A stretch of 32,535 nt of DNA. Source: Lachnospiraceae bacterium (lineage in GTDB: Bacteria > Bacillota > Clostridia > Lachnospirales > Lachnospiraceae). The first letter of the stretch is position 1, and every line of letters starts with the position of its first letter. The stretch lies in the NCBI GenBank assembly GCA_900771995.1, contig CAAGQC010000060.1, positions 1 to 32,535 of the forward strand. The letters run 5' to 3'. Below, piece by piece: positions 1 through 8,301 of the stretch. The notes beneath the pieces were generated by a model. The model was not told the DNA's origin. It did no database searches and saw nothing but the letters and a program-made list of their open reading frames with translations. The position numbers were made by a program, and so were the translations under genes.

Positions 1-65
1 ACGGGAATCGGACCCGTGACCTCCGCACTACCAATGCGACGCTCTACCGACTGAGCCACAGCAGC
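1..65 (-). tRNA. tRNA-Thr (anticodon GGT), 3' end cut by window
   Basis: Read on the minus strand from 65 down to 1, the sequence gives a 5' acceptor strand GCTGCTG, a D-arm with stem GCTC/GAGC, an anticodon loop TTGGTAG between CGCA and TGCG, and a T-arm with stem ACGGG/CCCGT. The anticodon GGT assigns it to threonine (ACC/ACU codons). The 3' acceptor strand lies beyond base 1. The T-loop has C instead of the usual T at position 55. The gene is transcribed away from the rest of the window. Confidence 0.93.
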
Positions 66-98
66 ATCACGTGACGGCTAACGCAATCACCGTGATCT

Positions 99-127
99 AT
101 TCTAACAAAAGAGAACCTGTTTGTCAA
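99..127 (-). promoter_or_regulatory. Promoter of the tRNA-Thr transcript
   Basis: On the minus strand there is a consensus -35 TTGACA (122-127), a 17-bp spacer and a -10 TAGAAT (99-104). This is a near-ideal vegetative sigma promoter about 35 bp upstream of the tRNA 5' end, as expected for stable RNA. Confidence 0.85.
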
Positions 128-172
128 CAACAAAAAATGCAAAATTTTGCAAGATTTGTCGATGGGAAAAAA

Positions 173-200
173 TTGACAGAGAATCTACGAAAAGTAAAAT
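173..200 (+). promoter_or_regulatory. Putative promoter for the sigma-factor operon
   Basis: TTGACA at 173-178, then 16 bp, then TAAAAT at 195-200. It points at the sigma-factor gene and would leave a leader of about 115 nt. The region is very AT-rich, so a chance match is possible. Confidence 0.5.
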
Positions 201-325
201 ATAAATATGTGAAAAATAAATTTTCCACATATAGTAAAACATCTATATTTAGTAAGGGGATAAATGTTAAATTATAGTAGAAAGATTTTTTAGAAAGATA
301 AAGCATCCATATGAGGTGATGGTAA

Positions 326-889
326 ATGCACATGCAGAAGGAAGAGACAACAGTAGACCATCAAGAATTTGATGAGATGTACCGGAAGACTTATGAGGAA
401 ATATACAGGTTCATCCGGTATAGAGTGACCGACAGAGAATTGGCACAGGATGTTATGCAAGAGACATTTTGGGTAGCGTATAAGAAATGGGACATCGTCC
501 GGGAGCTTTCCAATCCCATGGGCTGGTTAATCAATACCGCTAAGAACAAAATACGTGAACTCAATAAGACGTTGAAGAAACTGGAATGTGAAGTGGCCCT
601 GGAAACGGATGAATATACCATAAACGAGGACGGTTACGGAAAGACGGAGTTAGACATTATATTGTTAAAGGGCTTATCCGAGGAAGAGAAACGCCGGTTT
701 GTCAGATATTTTGTCTGTGGCTATACGATATCTGAGATGGCAGAACTGGAGAAAATCTCCGAGAACAATATGAGTGTCAGAATCAGCAGATTGAGAGATA
801 AAATAGCCCAGAACATATCCGGTGAACTTGTTTTCGACAAAAAACAAAAGAAATATGTAAGAATCGACAAAAAAAAGCCATGTACTTAA
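326..889 (+). CDS. RNA polymerase sigma factor, ECF/sigma-70 family
   Basis: This 187-aa protein has the two-part layout of ECF sigma factors, which direct RNA polymerase to special promoters. The N-terminal half (about 15-75) matches region 2, with RFIRYRVTDRELAQDVMQETF followed by the -10-recognition segment around WDIVRELSNPMGWLINTAKN. The C-terminal half (about 108-165) matches region 4, with a helix-turn-helix around YTISEMAELEKISENNMSVR. AGGTG at 314-318 is spaced correctly for ATG 326; ATG 332 is a possible alternative. The next gene encodes a protein with a charged cytoplasmic N-terminus and one membrane span, consistent with a sigma/anti-sigma pair. The target regulon cannot be read from the sequence. 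Confidence 0.85.
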   Translation: MHMQKEETTVDHQEFDEMYRKTYEEIYRFIRYRVTDRELAQDVMQETFWVAYKKWDIVRELSNPMGWLINTAKNKIRELNKTLKKLECEVALETDEYTINEDGYGKTELDIILLKGLSEEEKRRFVRYFVCGYTISEMAELEKISENNMSVRISRLRDKIAQNISGELVFDKKQKKYVRIDKKKPCT

Positions 890-952
890 CGAGGGACATT
901 GATGGCATGACGTCAGATAAGGATATGCAGAAGGGAAAGGAATTAAACGAAC

Positions 953-1912
953 ATGAAGAAGCAGGACAATGAAAGCCTGATTCAGGAGCTTACAAGACGT
1001 CTGGACTGGTATATGATGGAAGCGCCAGACGAGGAATTCGACGCGGAGCAGGTGCAGGCGCTGATGAAGCTGTTGGACAGTCTGAAATCTGAGGAAGAGG
1101 GAAAAAAAGAAGAGGAACTGCCTGTGGAAGAGGCAGTAAGCAATTTCTGGAAATATTGTGAAGAACGTGAAGAAGAGGAAAAACTGCTGTTTGGGGCAGA
1201 AGAAAGCAAGGAGAACGATCCTACAGACCATGTTGAAGAGAAAGAGGAGCCGAAAGAAAGTAAATTTCACAAAGTGCTCTGGTACTTTCACAGACATAGA
1301 ATGGTTGTAGTGACAGCAGCGGTACTGGTGGTGATCATGCTGGGAGGCTCTTTACAGGCAATCGCCAATGCAGAGAAGCATGGAGGCTTCTTCTGGTGGA
1401 TGGATAAGAACGAGGAAGGAACGACTATGATTACGTCACCGGAGGGGAGTGGCGTAGATCATATAAATTCATCGGTTGAGAGATTTTATAATGTGGAAGA
1501 TATACCGGAGGAATATAAGGTATATATAGAAGAAATATGTGAAATTTCAACAGTAACAGAGGATATGTTTGATAATGCAAGTATAGTTAAAGGAAAACAT
1601 AATGACACAGTACATATCTTCATGAAAGATGATGTTATAAGATTTGAGATTAAGGTGTATCCACAGGAGATTCTCCGAGCAAGAGAAATATATCTGGGAT
1701 TTTCTTTTGAAAGTGAGTTTGAAGATGATGGAATAATAGTTTCCGTTTTTTCGAAAAAAGAAGCATTAGGAGGAAACAGCTATTTAATGTACTTTTATTA
1801 CGGAAAAGAAAAATATATTGTTATGGCGAATGGTAATGAAAGTGATTTGAAAAGTTTGGTAATAGAGTATAAAAACATAATTGTAAATTATAATCAGAAT
1901 AAAGAAGAATGA
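953..1912 (+). CDS. Membrane-anchored putative anti-sigma factor (DUF4367-like C-terminus)
   Basis: The 319-aa protein has a highly acidic, Glu-rich N-terminal half (1-105), one strong membrane span (about 117-135) and an extracytoplasmic C-terminal domain of about 180 residues. The C-terminus resembles DUF4367-type domains of Clostridia. It follows the sigma gene in the same direction, and the topology (cytoplasmic N-terminus, one span, outside sensor domain) fits a transmembrane anti-sigma factor. I see no HxxxCxxC zinc motif of classical ZAS anti-sigma factors, so the function rests on context. The part after about 1480 is visibly more AT-rich than the first half. A strong terminator follows directly. 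Confidence 0.65.
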   Translation: MKKQDNESLIQELTRRLDWYMMEAPDEEFDAEQVQALMKLLDSLKSEEEGKKEEELPVEEAVSNFWKYCEEREEEEKLLFGAEESKENDPTDHVEEKEEPKESKFHKVLWYFHRHRMVVVTAAVLVVIMLGGSLQAIANAEKHGGFFWWMDKNEEGTTMITSPEGSGVDHINSSVERFYNVEDIPEEYKVYIEEICEISTVTEDMFDNASIVKGKHNDTVHIFMKDDVIRFEIKVYPQEILRAREIYLGFSFESEFEDDGIIVSVFSKKEALGGNSYLMYFYYGKEKYIVMANGNESDLKSLVIEYKNIIVNYNQNKEE

Positions 1913-1960
1913 AAAAAAGGTCGAGAGATTTGTAACATCATAATTTCTCGACCTTTTTTA
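1913..1960 (+). terminator. Rho-independent terminator after the sigma/anti-sigma pair
   Basis: GGTCGAGA (1919-1926) pairs with TCTCGACC (1946-1953). The stem is extended by A/T pairs and followed by a T run at 1954-1959. The A run before the stem means it could also act on the minus strand. Confidence 0.9.
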
Positions 1961-2171
1961 ATTAGGTGGTAAAAATAGAAAGGAACATACAGAAGTAGGT
2001 GCCGGCACTGATTCAATGTTTTTCACTTTGCAATCACCTTTTTTCACTTTTTTTAAAAAAAGGTGTAAGAATTTTAATTATCTTGTCATGAAGTATATAG
2101 AGGGATATCAAAGAACGATTGATATATCCTAAAGTGTAGCAAGCATATTGTAGTAGGAAGGAGTTAGATAA

Positions 2172-2660
2172 TTGAAAAAGGGCAATATGAAAAAATGGTG
2201 CGCAAGAGTAGTAGCAACATTTATGATAATGGTATTTGCTATGAGAAGCTTTGGCACTATAGCACAAGCAGAAGAAGTTACAAGTACTAAAATAGCAACA
2301 AACGAGATACAACAATATAATAATGAAGTACGACCATTAACAACGATGTTTGATTGCGAAATAATTTTAGCGTTTACAGGTCAAGGATTAGAAATGGATT
2401 TTACTACATCATCGTATAAGGTTTCGTCTGTTATTGGCGTAAAAGACATTAAAGTACAACAGAAAATGTGGTATGGATGGAAGACTGTGTTTACGTCTGA
2501 TGGAGCAGAAAATAAGGATGAGGCAGCTTTTTGTGCAAGCCTTACCTACCCTGATGCCGTCAACGGAAAAACATACCGCGTGACCTGCGTACATTACGCC
2601 AACTATGACGTATACGAAGAGGTTAAAAACGACACAGGTGCTTTCAAATTCATATACTAA
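2172..2660 (+). CDS. Small secreted protein of unknown function
   Basis: A 162-aa protein with an N-terminal signal peptide: basic start, hydrophobic stretch about residues 12-30, and a plausible cleavage after an AQA site before EEV. The mature part of about 128 residues has no membrane span and contains three Cys. I do not recognise a characterised family; similar short secreted proteins are common in Lachnospiraceae. The start is the TTG at 2172, because AAGGAG at 2158-2163 is ideally spaced for it; ATG 2187 would have only a weak site. It follows the sigma/anti-sigma pair, and a regulatory link is possible but unproven. Confidence 0.7.
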   Translation: MKKGNMKKWCARVVATFMIMVFAMRSFGTIAQAEEVTSTKIATNEIQQYNNEVRPLTTMFDCEIILAFTGQGLEMDFTTSSYKVSSVIGVKDIKVQQKMWYGWKTVFTSDGAENKDEAAFCASLTYPDAVNGKTYRVTCVHYANYDVYEEVKNDTGAFKFIY

Positions 2661-2991
2661 TTAAAAAGGTATAGTATAAAAACAACATAATGTAACCAAA
2701 AAACATTGCTACACTAATGAAAACTAAATAAGTCGGTGATTCTGCATTCCATAAGGATATGCAGGAACCACCAGGGGGTGGGGATACACAAAAAAGTATG
2801 CGTAAGACCTGCATAAGGGGTAACACGAAGGAAAAATAATATATACTGCGTTTGTCATAGTGGGTGGGACAAAAATCTTCACGTGAAAGTATAAAGGGGA
2901 AATCTTTCAGAAAAGATATAGCTGAATGCCTTACAGCTAATGGACATTTATGTCAGGGATGACAAACAGCAGAATAGAAAGAGGATTAATT
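2661..2991 (+). other. Gene-free structured stretch, possible regulatory or small RNA
   Basis: I see no convincing ORF here. GGTG (2735-2738) and CTGCAT (2742-2747) can pair with ATGCAG (2759-2764) and CACC (2769-2772) in an imperfect hairpin. CCACC (2768-2772) can instead pair with GGTGG (2777-2781). ATGCAGG (2759-2765) can alternatively pair with CCTGCAT (2808-2814). Such mutually exclusive pairings are what leaders or small RNAs show, but I could not match a known riboswitch, 6S or SRP RNA, and no T-run terminator follows. Confidence 0.3.
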
Positions 2992-3216
2992 ATGCAGAGA
3001 ATAATGTGGAGAAATCCCATGATCAAGTCTGCTGGCTACGATGCCCAGCAGCAAATGCTGGAGATCGAATTTGCAAGTGACGGCCAGATATGGCAATTTG
3101 ACAATGTGCCGGAAGATATCTGGTATCGCTTTCGGAGTCACCACCTTCCGGAGTTCTTTTTCCATAATTTTATTATGGGACATTACCCGGAAAGAAAAAT
3201 GCAGGAAGTCGGGTAG
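2992..3216 (+). CDS. KTSC-domain small protein
   Basis: This 74-aa protein fits the KTSC domain pattern: SAGYDAQQQMLEIEF, then a short hydrophilic turn, then a Val-Pro (NVPEDIWYRF) and a Phe/His-rich C-terminal part ending near HYPERK. KTSC proteins are short, and their role is not well established (nucleic-acid association has been suggested for some). ATG 2992 is preferred because GAGG at 2981-2984 is well spaced; the upstream ATG at 2950 has no comparable site. It stands alone, closed by a terminator. Confidence 0.75.
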   Translation: MQRIMWRNPMIKSAGYDAQQQMLEIEFASDGQIWQFDNVPEDIWYRFRSHHLPEFFFHNFIMGHYPERKMQEVG

Positions 3217-3275
3217 GGGGCCCGGGCATACGGGGGAATACACTACACAAAGGGGAATGATATGATATAATAGCG

Positions 3276-3312
3276 AAAGCCACGGAGATAGAAATATCTT
3301 CCGTGGCTTTTG
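3276..3312 (+). terminator. Rho-independent terminator after KTSC gene
   Basis: AAAGCCACGGAGATA (3276-3290) pairs with TATCTTCCGTGGCTTT (3295-3310) with a one-base bulge and a GAAA loop, ending in a short T run. Confidence 0.9.
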
Positions 3313-3396
3313 TATAAAATGCGAATGGCATTGCAACATGAAAAACCGGACAAAATAACATTTTACATAAATCTCTTTCCCAAAAAAGTGGAATAT

Positions 3397-3404
3397 GCTA
3401 TACT
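3397..3404 (+). promoter_or_regulatory. Extended -10 promoter of the deacetylase gene
   Basis: TGCTATACT around 3396-3404 is an extended -10 element (TGn plus TATACT). The -35 region (TTTCCC) is weak, as is usual for this class. It lies about 65 bp upstream of the start codon at 3471. Confidence 0.55.
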
Positions 3405-3470
3405 GTTACAGAAGTCTTGTCTGATGGAAGGTAAGATTTTCGAAATAGGAAGAGAGACGTTAATAGATTC

Positions 3471-4424
3471 ATGGCAAAAGAACTTCAACAGATATCGCCG
3501 GAAGCCCGGCGAAAACGAGTGCAGCGGTTGAAGAAGATAATCGTAGGTATCGTGGCGGCGGGACTGGTGATCCCGATGCTGTGCTGTGTGTATCTGATCT
3601 GCAGGCTGCATACCATTAACGGAACCCTGAAGGATCTGGAGCAGAGACTGGAAGAACTGGACAACAGGAATCAGGAGATACAGACCTTACTACAACAGCT
3701 GGGAGAACAGGAAACATCTCCGGCACAGACATCGCAGATCCAGGAAAATTCATCGGTCAGCGAGCCCTCGGAGTCGGTGGTGGAAGGTTCCGGACAGGAA
3801 ACGATACACAAGGTGTATCTGACCTTTGATGATGGCCCCAGCATTTATACGAATGAGATCCTGGATATTTTAGACCAGTATCATGTGAAGGCCACCTTTT
3901 TTGTAGTAGGAAAGGATGGCAGCAGCGCAGAGGAAGCCCTGCAACGCATCGTGGAAGAGGGACATACGCTGGGAATGCATTCCTACAGCCATAAGTATAA
4001 GGAACTGTATGAATCCATGGACAGCTTCACGGAGGATTTCGAGCAGATTCGGGATTATATCTATCAGGCTACCGGTGTGGAGAGCGTCTGTTATCGCTTC
4101 CCAGGAGGAAGCTCCAATACGGTCAGTGAGATCGATATGCATGACTTTATCGATTATCTGGACAGTCAGGGAGTGGAATACTACGACTGGAATGTATCCT
4201 CCGGAGATGGAGGAAGCATGAAGCTTTCTACGGATACCCTGTTAGAGAATTGTACGAAGGATATTGATACGAGAGATACATCCATCGTACTGTTGCATGA
4301 TTCTGCGGAGAAGCCGACGACAGTGGAGGCTCTGCCGGACATCATAGAAAATATTCTGGCCAGGCCGGATACGGTGATCCTGCCGATTACGGAGAACACC
4401 CGGCCGGTGCATCATATAGAGTAG
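3471..4424 (+). CDS. Membrane-anchored polysaccharide (peptidoglycan) deacetylase, NodB family
   Basis: A 317-aa protein with a basic cytoplasmic N-terminus, one membrane span (about 23-43), a coiled-coil/Gln-rich linker (50-110) and a NodB homology domain from about 113. The family motifs are present: TFDDGPS (catalytic and metal Asp120, Asp121), HSYSH (metal His170, His174), RFPGG (Arg209) and a terminal LLHD (His276). Carbohydrate esterase family 4 enzymes remove N-acetyl groups from peptidoglycan or other surface glycans, often giving lysozyme resistance. The exact substrate cannot be told. It has its own promoter, and the ribosome site (AGGAAGAGAG near 3448) is rather distant from ATG 3471. 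Confidence 0.88.
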   Translation: MAKELQQISPEARRKRVQRLKKIIVGIVAAGLVIPMLCCVYLICRLHTINGTLKDLEQRLEELDNRNQEIQTLLQQLGEQETSPAQTSQIQENSSVSEPSESVVEGSGQETIHKVYLTFDDGPSIYTNEILDILDQYHVKATFFVVGKDGSSAEEALQRIVEEGHTLGMHSYSHKYKELYESMDSFTEDFEQIRDYIYQATGVESVCYRFPGGSSNTVSEIDMHDFIDYLDSQGVEYYDWNVSSGDGGSMKLSTDTLLENCTKDIDTRDTSIVLLHDSAEKPTTVEALPDIIENILARPDTVILPITENTRPVHHIE

Positions 4425-4510
4425 CAGACACAGAAATGTTGCGGTTTCGAAAGAGTACATAGTACAGAAATCGTTTATGAATAACAAGAAGTGAATGGAG
4501 GTACATAATC

Positions 4511-5407
4511 ATGGGATTTTTCTCAGATTTGAAGGAAGATCTGTCTCAGGCGGTCAATGAACTGATGCCGGAGGAGGATCTGGATCAGGCGGTTGCGGAA
4601 GAGACAAAAGAACAGCCGGTAGAAAATACGCAGGAAACACCGGCGGCACAGCCCGCTGCGGAAACTGCAAATGAAAACGCAGCATTGGAAGAAATGCTGA
4701 AAAACCTGGATTCCATTGAAATTCCGCATGAGCAGGATGCGGACGAGGAACAGCCGGTAGAGAAAGCCGCAGAAGAAGCACCGCAGACAGAAGAAGTGCC
4801 GGAGGAAGCAGCTGCGCCGGAACTGGATCTGGACAGTGTACTTCAGAACGATATGACCGTAGGCAATGTTCTGGAGCAGGAGAATACAGAGAAGAACAAA
4901 GGAGCAGAGAAGAGAATGGACGCAAAAATCGCATCAGATGAAACAGCAGTTATTACCGCAGGCATGGTGATCACCGGAGACGTAAGCTCCGAAGGTTCTA
5001 TGGATCTGGTAGGTACGATCAACGGAAATATTGATATTCTGGGTAAACTGAATATTACCGGATATATCAATGGTAATTCCAAGGCTGCCGAGATCTTTGC
5101 AGAGGGTGCCAAGATCAACGGTGAGATCGTCAGTGAAGGTTCTGTGAAGATCGGTGCAAGCTCTGTAGTCATCGGTAACATCACAGCCACCAGCGCAGCC
5201 ATTGCAGGCGCAGTAAAGGGTGACATTGACGTACAGGGACCGGTAGTGCTGGATTCCTCTGCCATTGTAATGGGCAATATCAAATCCAAGTCCGTACAGA
5301 TCAACAACGGTGCGGTCATCGAAGGTATGTGCTCTCAGTGCTATGCGGATGTCAGCCCGACTTCCTTCTTCGATGATTACAAGCCCGAGAAAAAGAAAGT
5401 AAAATAA
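4511..5407 (+). CDS. Bactofilin-type polymer-forming cytoskeletal protein
   Basis: The 298-aa protein has an acidic, Glu/Ala/Pro-rich disordered N-terminal region (1-135) and a C-terminal right-handed beta-helix domain (about 150-275). The latter is built from short repeats with regular Gly/Val/Ile spacing, such as ITGDVSSEGSMDLVGTINGN. This is the bactofilin pattern; bactofilins self-assemble without nucleotide and organise envelope synthesis. GGAGG at 4497-4501 supports ATG 4511. It ends only 13 bp before pyrH and may be co-transcribed with it. In many Firmicutes rpsB-tsf occupy this upstream position, so the neighbourhood is altered here. The two Cys near the end (MCSQC) are unusual for the fold. 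Confidence 0.85.
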   Translation: MGFFSDLKEDLSQAVNELMPEEDLDQAVAEETKEQPVENTQETPAAQPAAETANENAALEEMLKNLDSIEIPHEQDADEEQPVEKAAEEAPQTEEVPEEAAAPELDLDSVLQNDMTVGNVLEQENTEKNKGAEKRMDAKIASDETAVITAGMVITGDVSSEGSMDLVGTINGNIDILGKLNITGYINGNSKAAEIFAEGAKINGEIVSEGSVKIGASSVVIGNITATSAAIAGAVKGDIDVQGPVVLDSSAIVMGNIKSKSVQINNGAVIEGMCSQCYADVSPTSFFDDYKPEKKKVK

Positions 5408-5420
5408 GGAGCATAGGACG

Positions 5421-6116
5421 ATGAAGAGAATATTATTGAAGCTCAGTGGAGAAGCACTGGCAGGAGAGAAAAAGACCGGTTTTGATGAGGAGACCGTCAG
5501 AAAGGTAGCATTGCAGGTAAAAGAACTGGTAGATGACGGCATTGAGGTAGGTATCGTTATCGGCGGCGGCAATTTCTGGAGAGGACGTTCCAGCGAGAAC
5601 ATTGACCGTACCAAGGCAGACCAGATCGGAATGCTTGCTACGATCATGAACTGCATTTATGTCTCCGAGATCTTCCGATCCGTAGGCATGATGACCAACA
5701 TTCTGACTCCTTTTGAGTGTGGATCCTTTACCAAGCTGTTCTCCAAGGACAGAGCCAATAAATACTTTGCAAAAGGCATGGTAGTGTTCTTTGCAGGCGG
5801 CACAGGACATCCTTATTTCTCCACCGATACCGGCGTTGTTCTTCGCGCTATTGAGGTAGAGGCAGATGTGATCCTGCTGGCAAAGGCCATTGACGGTGTC
5901 TACAATGCAGATCCCGCCAAGGATCCCGCTGCGAAGAAATATGACGAAGTATCCATTGATGAAGTCATTGCCAAGAACCTTCAGGTAGTGGATATGACCG
6001 CTTCCATTCTGGCCAGAGACAATAAGATGCCCATGTGGGTATTCGGCCTGAATGAAGAGAACAGTATCGTGAATACCCTGAAGGGTAAGTTCAACGGAAC
6101 CAAGGTAACCGTATAA
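5421..6116 (+). CDS. pyrH: Uridylate (UMP) kinase
   Basis: A 231-aa protein, the usual length for bacterial UMP kinase of the amino-acid-kinase fold, which phosphorylates UMP to UDP with ATP. Diagnostic segments are KLSGEALAG at the N-terminus, the IGGGNFWRG glycine-rich loop, DQIGMLATIMN, and VLLAKAIDGVYNADP near residue 155. It opens the classic pyrH-frr-uppS-cdsA-dxr-rseP cluster and follows the bactofilin by 13 bp, with AAGGAG just before the start codon. Confidence 0.97.
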   Translation: MKRILLKLSGEALAGEKKTGFDEETVRKVALQVKELVDDGIEVGIVIGGGNFWRGRSSENIDRTKADQIGMLATIMNCIYVSEIFRSVGMMTNILTPFECGSFTKLFSKDRANKYFAKGMVVFFAGGTGHPYFSTDTGVVLRAIEVEADVILLAKAIDGVYNADPAKDPAAKKYDEVSIDEVIAKNLQVVDMTASILARDNKMPMWVFGLNEENSIVNTLKGKFNGTKVTV

Positions 6117-6164
6117 TTTCATAAAATAAAATGGAAAGGCGCAGAGCGCAGAAGAGAGGAAAAT

Positions 6165-6716
6165 ATGGACGCAAGAGTACAGTTATACAGTGATAAGATG
6201 CAGAAGGCTTATGAGTTTCTGGAGGCAGATTATGCTGCCATCCGTGCAGGACGTGCGAACCCTCACGTATTAGACAAACTGAGAGTGGATTACTACGGAA
6301 CCCCTACCCCTATCCAGCAGGTAGGTAATGTCACCGTTCCCGAGGCACGTATCATTCAGATCGCTCCCTGGGAGAAGTCTCTGATCAAAGAGATCGAGAA
6401 AGCAATCATGACTTCCGATATCGGCATCAATCCTTCCAACGACGGAAGCGTGATCCGTCTGGTATTCCCGGAGCTTACCGAGGAGCGCAGAAAAGATCTG
6501 GTAAAAGAAGTAAAGAAGAAGGGTGAGGAAGGCAAAGTAGCTATCCGTAACATCAGAAGAGACGGCAACGACGCTTTCAAGAAGCTGGCTAAGACAGAAG
6601 TATCCGAAGACGAGATCAAGGGTCTGGAGGATGATCTGCAGAAGCTGACAGATAAGTATGTAAAGGACATTGATGCCCTGATCGACAGCAAGTCCAAGGA
6701 AATCATGACGGTTTAA
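6165..6716 (+). CDS. frr: Ribosome recycling factor
   Basis: The 183-aa protein matches ribosome recycling factor in length and motif: RAGRANPHVLDKLRVDYYGT near the N-terminus, a helical bundle with the central PLTEERRKDLVK-like segment (here FPELTEERRKDLVKEVKKK), and VAIRNIRRDGND. With EF-G it splits the post-termination ribosome. GAGAGG is spaced well for ATG 6165. It ends 14 bp before uppS. Confidence 0.97.
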   Translation: MDARVQLYSDKMQKAYEFLEADYAAIRAGRANPHVLDKLRVDYYGTPTPIQQVGNVTVPEARIIQIAPWEKSLIKEIEKAIMTSDIGINPSNDGSVIRLVFPELTEERRKDLVKEVKKKGEEGKVAIRNIRRDGNDAFKKLAKTEVSEDEIKGLEDDLQKLTDKYVKDIDALIDSKSKEIMTV

Positions 6717-6730
6717 GAAGGTTTGAAACT

Positions 6731-7450
6731 ATGGAAGAGAATCTGAAAATTCCGAACCATGTGGCGATTATTCTGGATGGCAACGGCCGTTGGGCCAAGG
6801 CAAAAGGAATGCCCCGCAATTACGGGCATGTACAGGGAGCCAAGACCGTGGAAGTGATCTGTGAAGAGGCATACCGTATGGGAATCCAGTATCTGACGGT
6901 ATACGCTTTTTCCACAGAGAACTGGAACCGCCCGCAGGATGAAGTGGATGCGCTGATGAAGCTGCTCCGTAATTATATGAAGACCTGTCTGAAGACGGCA
7001 GAGAAGAACCGTATGTGCGTCAGGGTTCTGGGCGATAAGACCAGACTGGACGACGATATCCGGACACGGATCGCGGAACTGGAAGAGGCCACAAAGAACA
7101 ATGACGGTCTGCATTTCCAGATCGCCATCAACTACGGCGGCAGGGATGAGATCGTCCGTGCTGTGAAGAAGCTGTCCGAAAAAGTACAGAGCGGCGAGGT
7201 GGATCCCGGGACCATTACGGCAGATACTCTGGAAAGCTATCTGGATACTGCGGGGATCCCGGATCCGGATCTTCTGATCCGTACCTGCAACGAGCAGAGA
7301 ATCTCGAATTTCCTGCTGTGGCAGCTGGCATATACGGAATTTTACTTTACTCCGGTCCCCTGGCCGGATTTTACAAAAGAAGAATTGATCAAGGCTGTGG
7401 AAGCATATAATCATAGAGACAGAAGATATGGCGGCCTGAAGGAGGAATAG
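6731..7450 (+). CDS. uppS: Isoprenyl transferase (undecaprenyl diphosphate synthase)
   Basis: A 239-aa cis-prenyltransferase. The N-terminal catalytic motif VAIILDGNGRWAKAKG includes the catalytic Asp, followed by RNYGHVQGAK. The C-terminal part carries DLLIRTCNEQRISNFLLWQ and the end of the active-site cleft at EFYFTPVPWPDF. It extends farnesyl diphosphate with IPP to make the lipid carrier for cell-wall synthesis. Many homologues have TSGE where this one has TCNEQ. It sits 3 bp before cdsA, which acts on the same membrane. Confidence 0.96.
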   Translation: MEENLKIPNHVAIILDGNGRWAKAKGMPRNYGHVQGAKTVEVICEEAYRMGIQYLTVYAFSTENWNRPQDEVDALMKLLRNYMKTCLKTAEKNRMCVRVLGDKTRLDDDIRTRIAELEEATKNNDGLHFQIAINYGGRDEIVRAVKKLSEKVQSGEVDPGTITADTLESYLDTAGIPDPDLLIRTCNEQRISNFLLWQLAYTEFYFTPVPWPDFTKEELIKAVEAYNHRDRRYGGLKEE

Positions 7451-7453
7451 CTT

Positions 7454-8281
7454 ATGTTTTGGACCCGTTTGCTCAGTGGCATCGTGTTGCTCGCTATTGC
7501 ACTGGCTACGTTCAGCTTCGGTAATGTATTTCTGGCAGTACCGTTGTGGCTTATTTCTCTGATTGCATACAGAGAGCTTACCAAGGCATTAAAATGTGCA
7601 ACGGATGAGAAGAAGTTTAACGCATTGGAATGGATCGGCTTTGTGGGAGTGACAGCCTATTATGCAACGTTATTTTTCACAAAGGACCACACATTACTGC
7701 TGATGTGTATTGTGGCACTGTTCATGGCAGAAATGTTCTGCTATGTGGCAGCCTTTCCAAAATACCAGGCCAGTCAGGTCATGGCGGCGGTGTTCTCTTT
7801 CCTGTATGCACCGGTGTTATTGTCCTTTGTCTATCTGACCCGCGAGTGCGAGAACGGAATCTATCTGGTATGGCTGATCCTGATCAGTTCCTGGGGATGC
7901 GATACCTGTGCCTATGTCGTAGGCAAACTGATCGGAAAAAAGCACATTTTCCCGGAATTAAGTCCGCATAAGTCTCTCGAGGGATGCATCGGCGGTGTCG
8001 CAGGAGCGGCTCTGATCGGTGGCCTGTACGCACATTTCTTTGTGGAGGCGGCATTCCCGGAGCAGATCATTACCTGGACGATCGCATTTATCTGTGCGGC
8101 GGGAGCGGTGATGAGCATGGTCGGCGATCTGGCGGCATCTGCCATCAAGAGGAATCATAACATCAAGGATTACGGCAGACTGATCCCCGGACATGGCGGG
8201 ATCATGGACCGTTTTGACAGCATGACGGTGACGGCACCGATGACGTATTTTCTTGCCATTCTGATGATTGGACTGCGGTAA
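7454..8281 (+). CDS. cdsA: Phosphatidate cytidylyltransferase
   Basis: A 275-aa integral membrane protein with about eight hydrophobic spans. The C-terminal CdsA signature is clear: SPHKSLEGCIGG, then MVGDLAASAIKRNHNIKDYGRLIPGHGGIMDRFDS. It converts phosphatidic acid plus CTP to CDP-diacylglycerol, the branch point of phospholipid synthesis. The GGAGG lies inside the end of uppS and the genes are 3 bp apart, so translation is probably coupled. Confidence 0.96.
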   Translation: MFWTRLLSGIVLLAIALATFSFGNVFLAVPLWLISLIAYRELTKALKCATDEKKFNALEWIGFVGVTAYYATLFFTKDHTLLLMCIVALFMAEMFCYVAAFPKYQASQVMAAVFSFLYAPVLLSFVYLTRECENGIYLVWLILISSWGCDTCAYVVGKLIGKKHIFPELSPHKSLEGCIGGVAGAALIGGLYAHFFVEAAFPEQIITWTIAFICAAGAVMSMVGDLAASAIKRNHNIKDYGRLIPGHGGIMDRFDSMTVTAPMTYFLAILMIGLR

Positions 8282-8301
8282 GGTACAAGGAGCATAGAAC
8301 T

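Noticed and set aside
4843..5656. Long minus-strand open frames opposite bactofilin and pyrH
   Set aside because: They mirror the codon pattern of strong plus-strand genes and lack ribosome sites.
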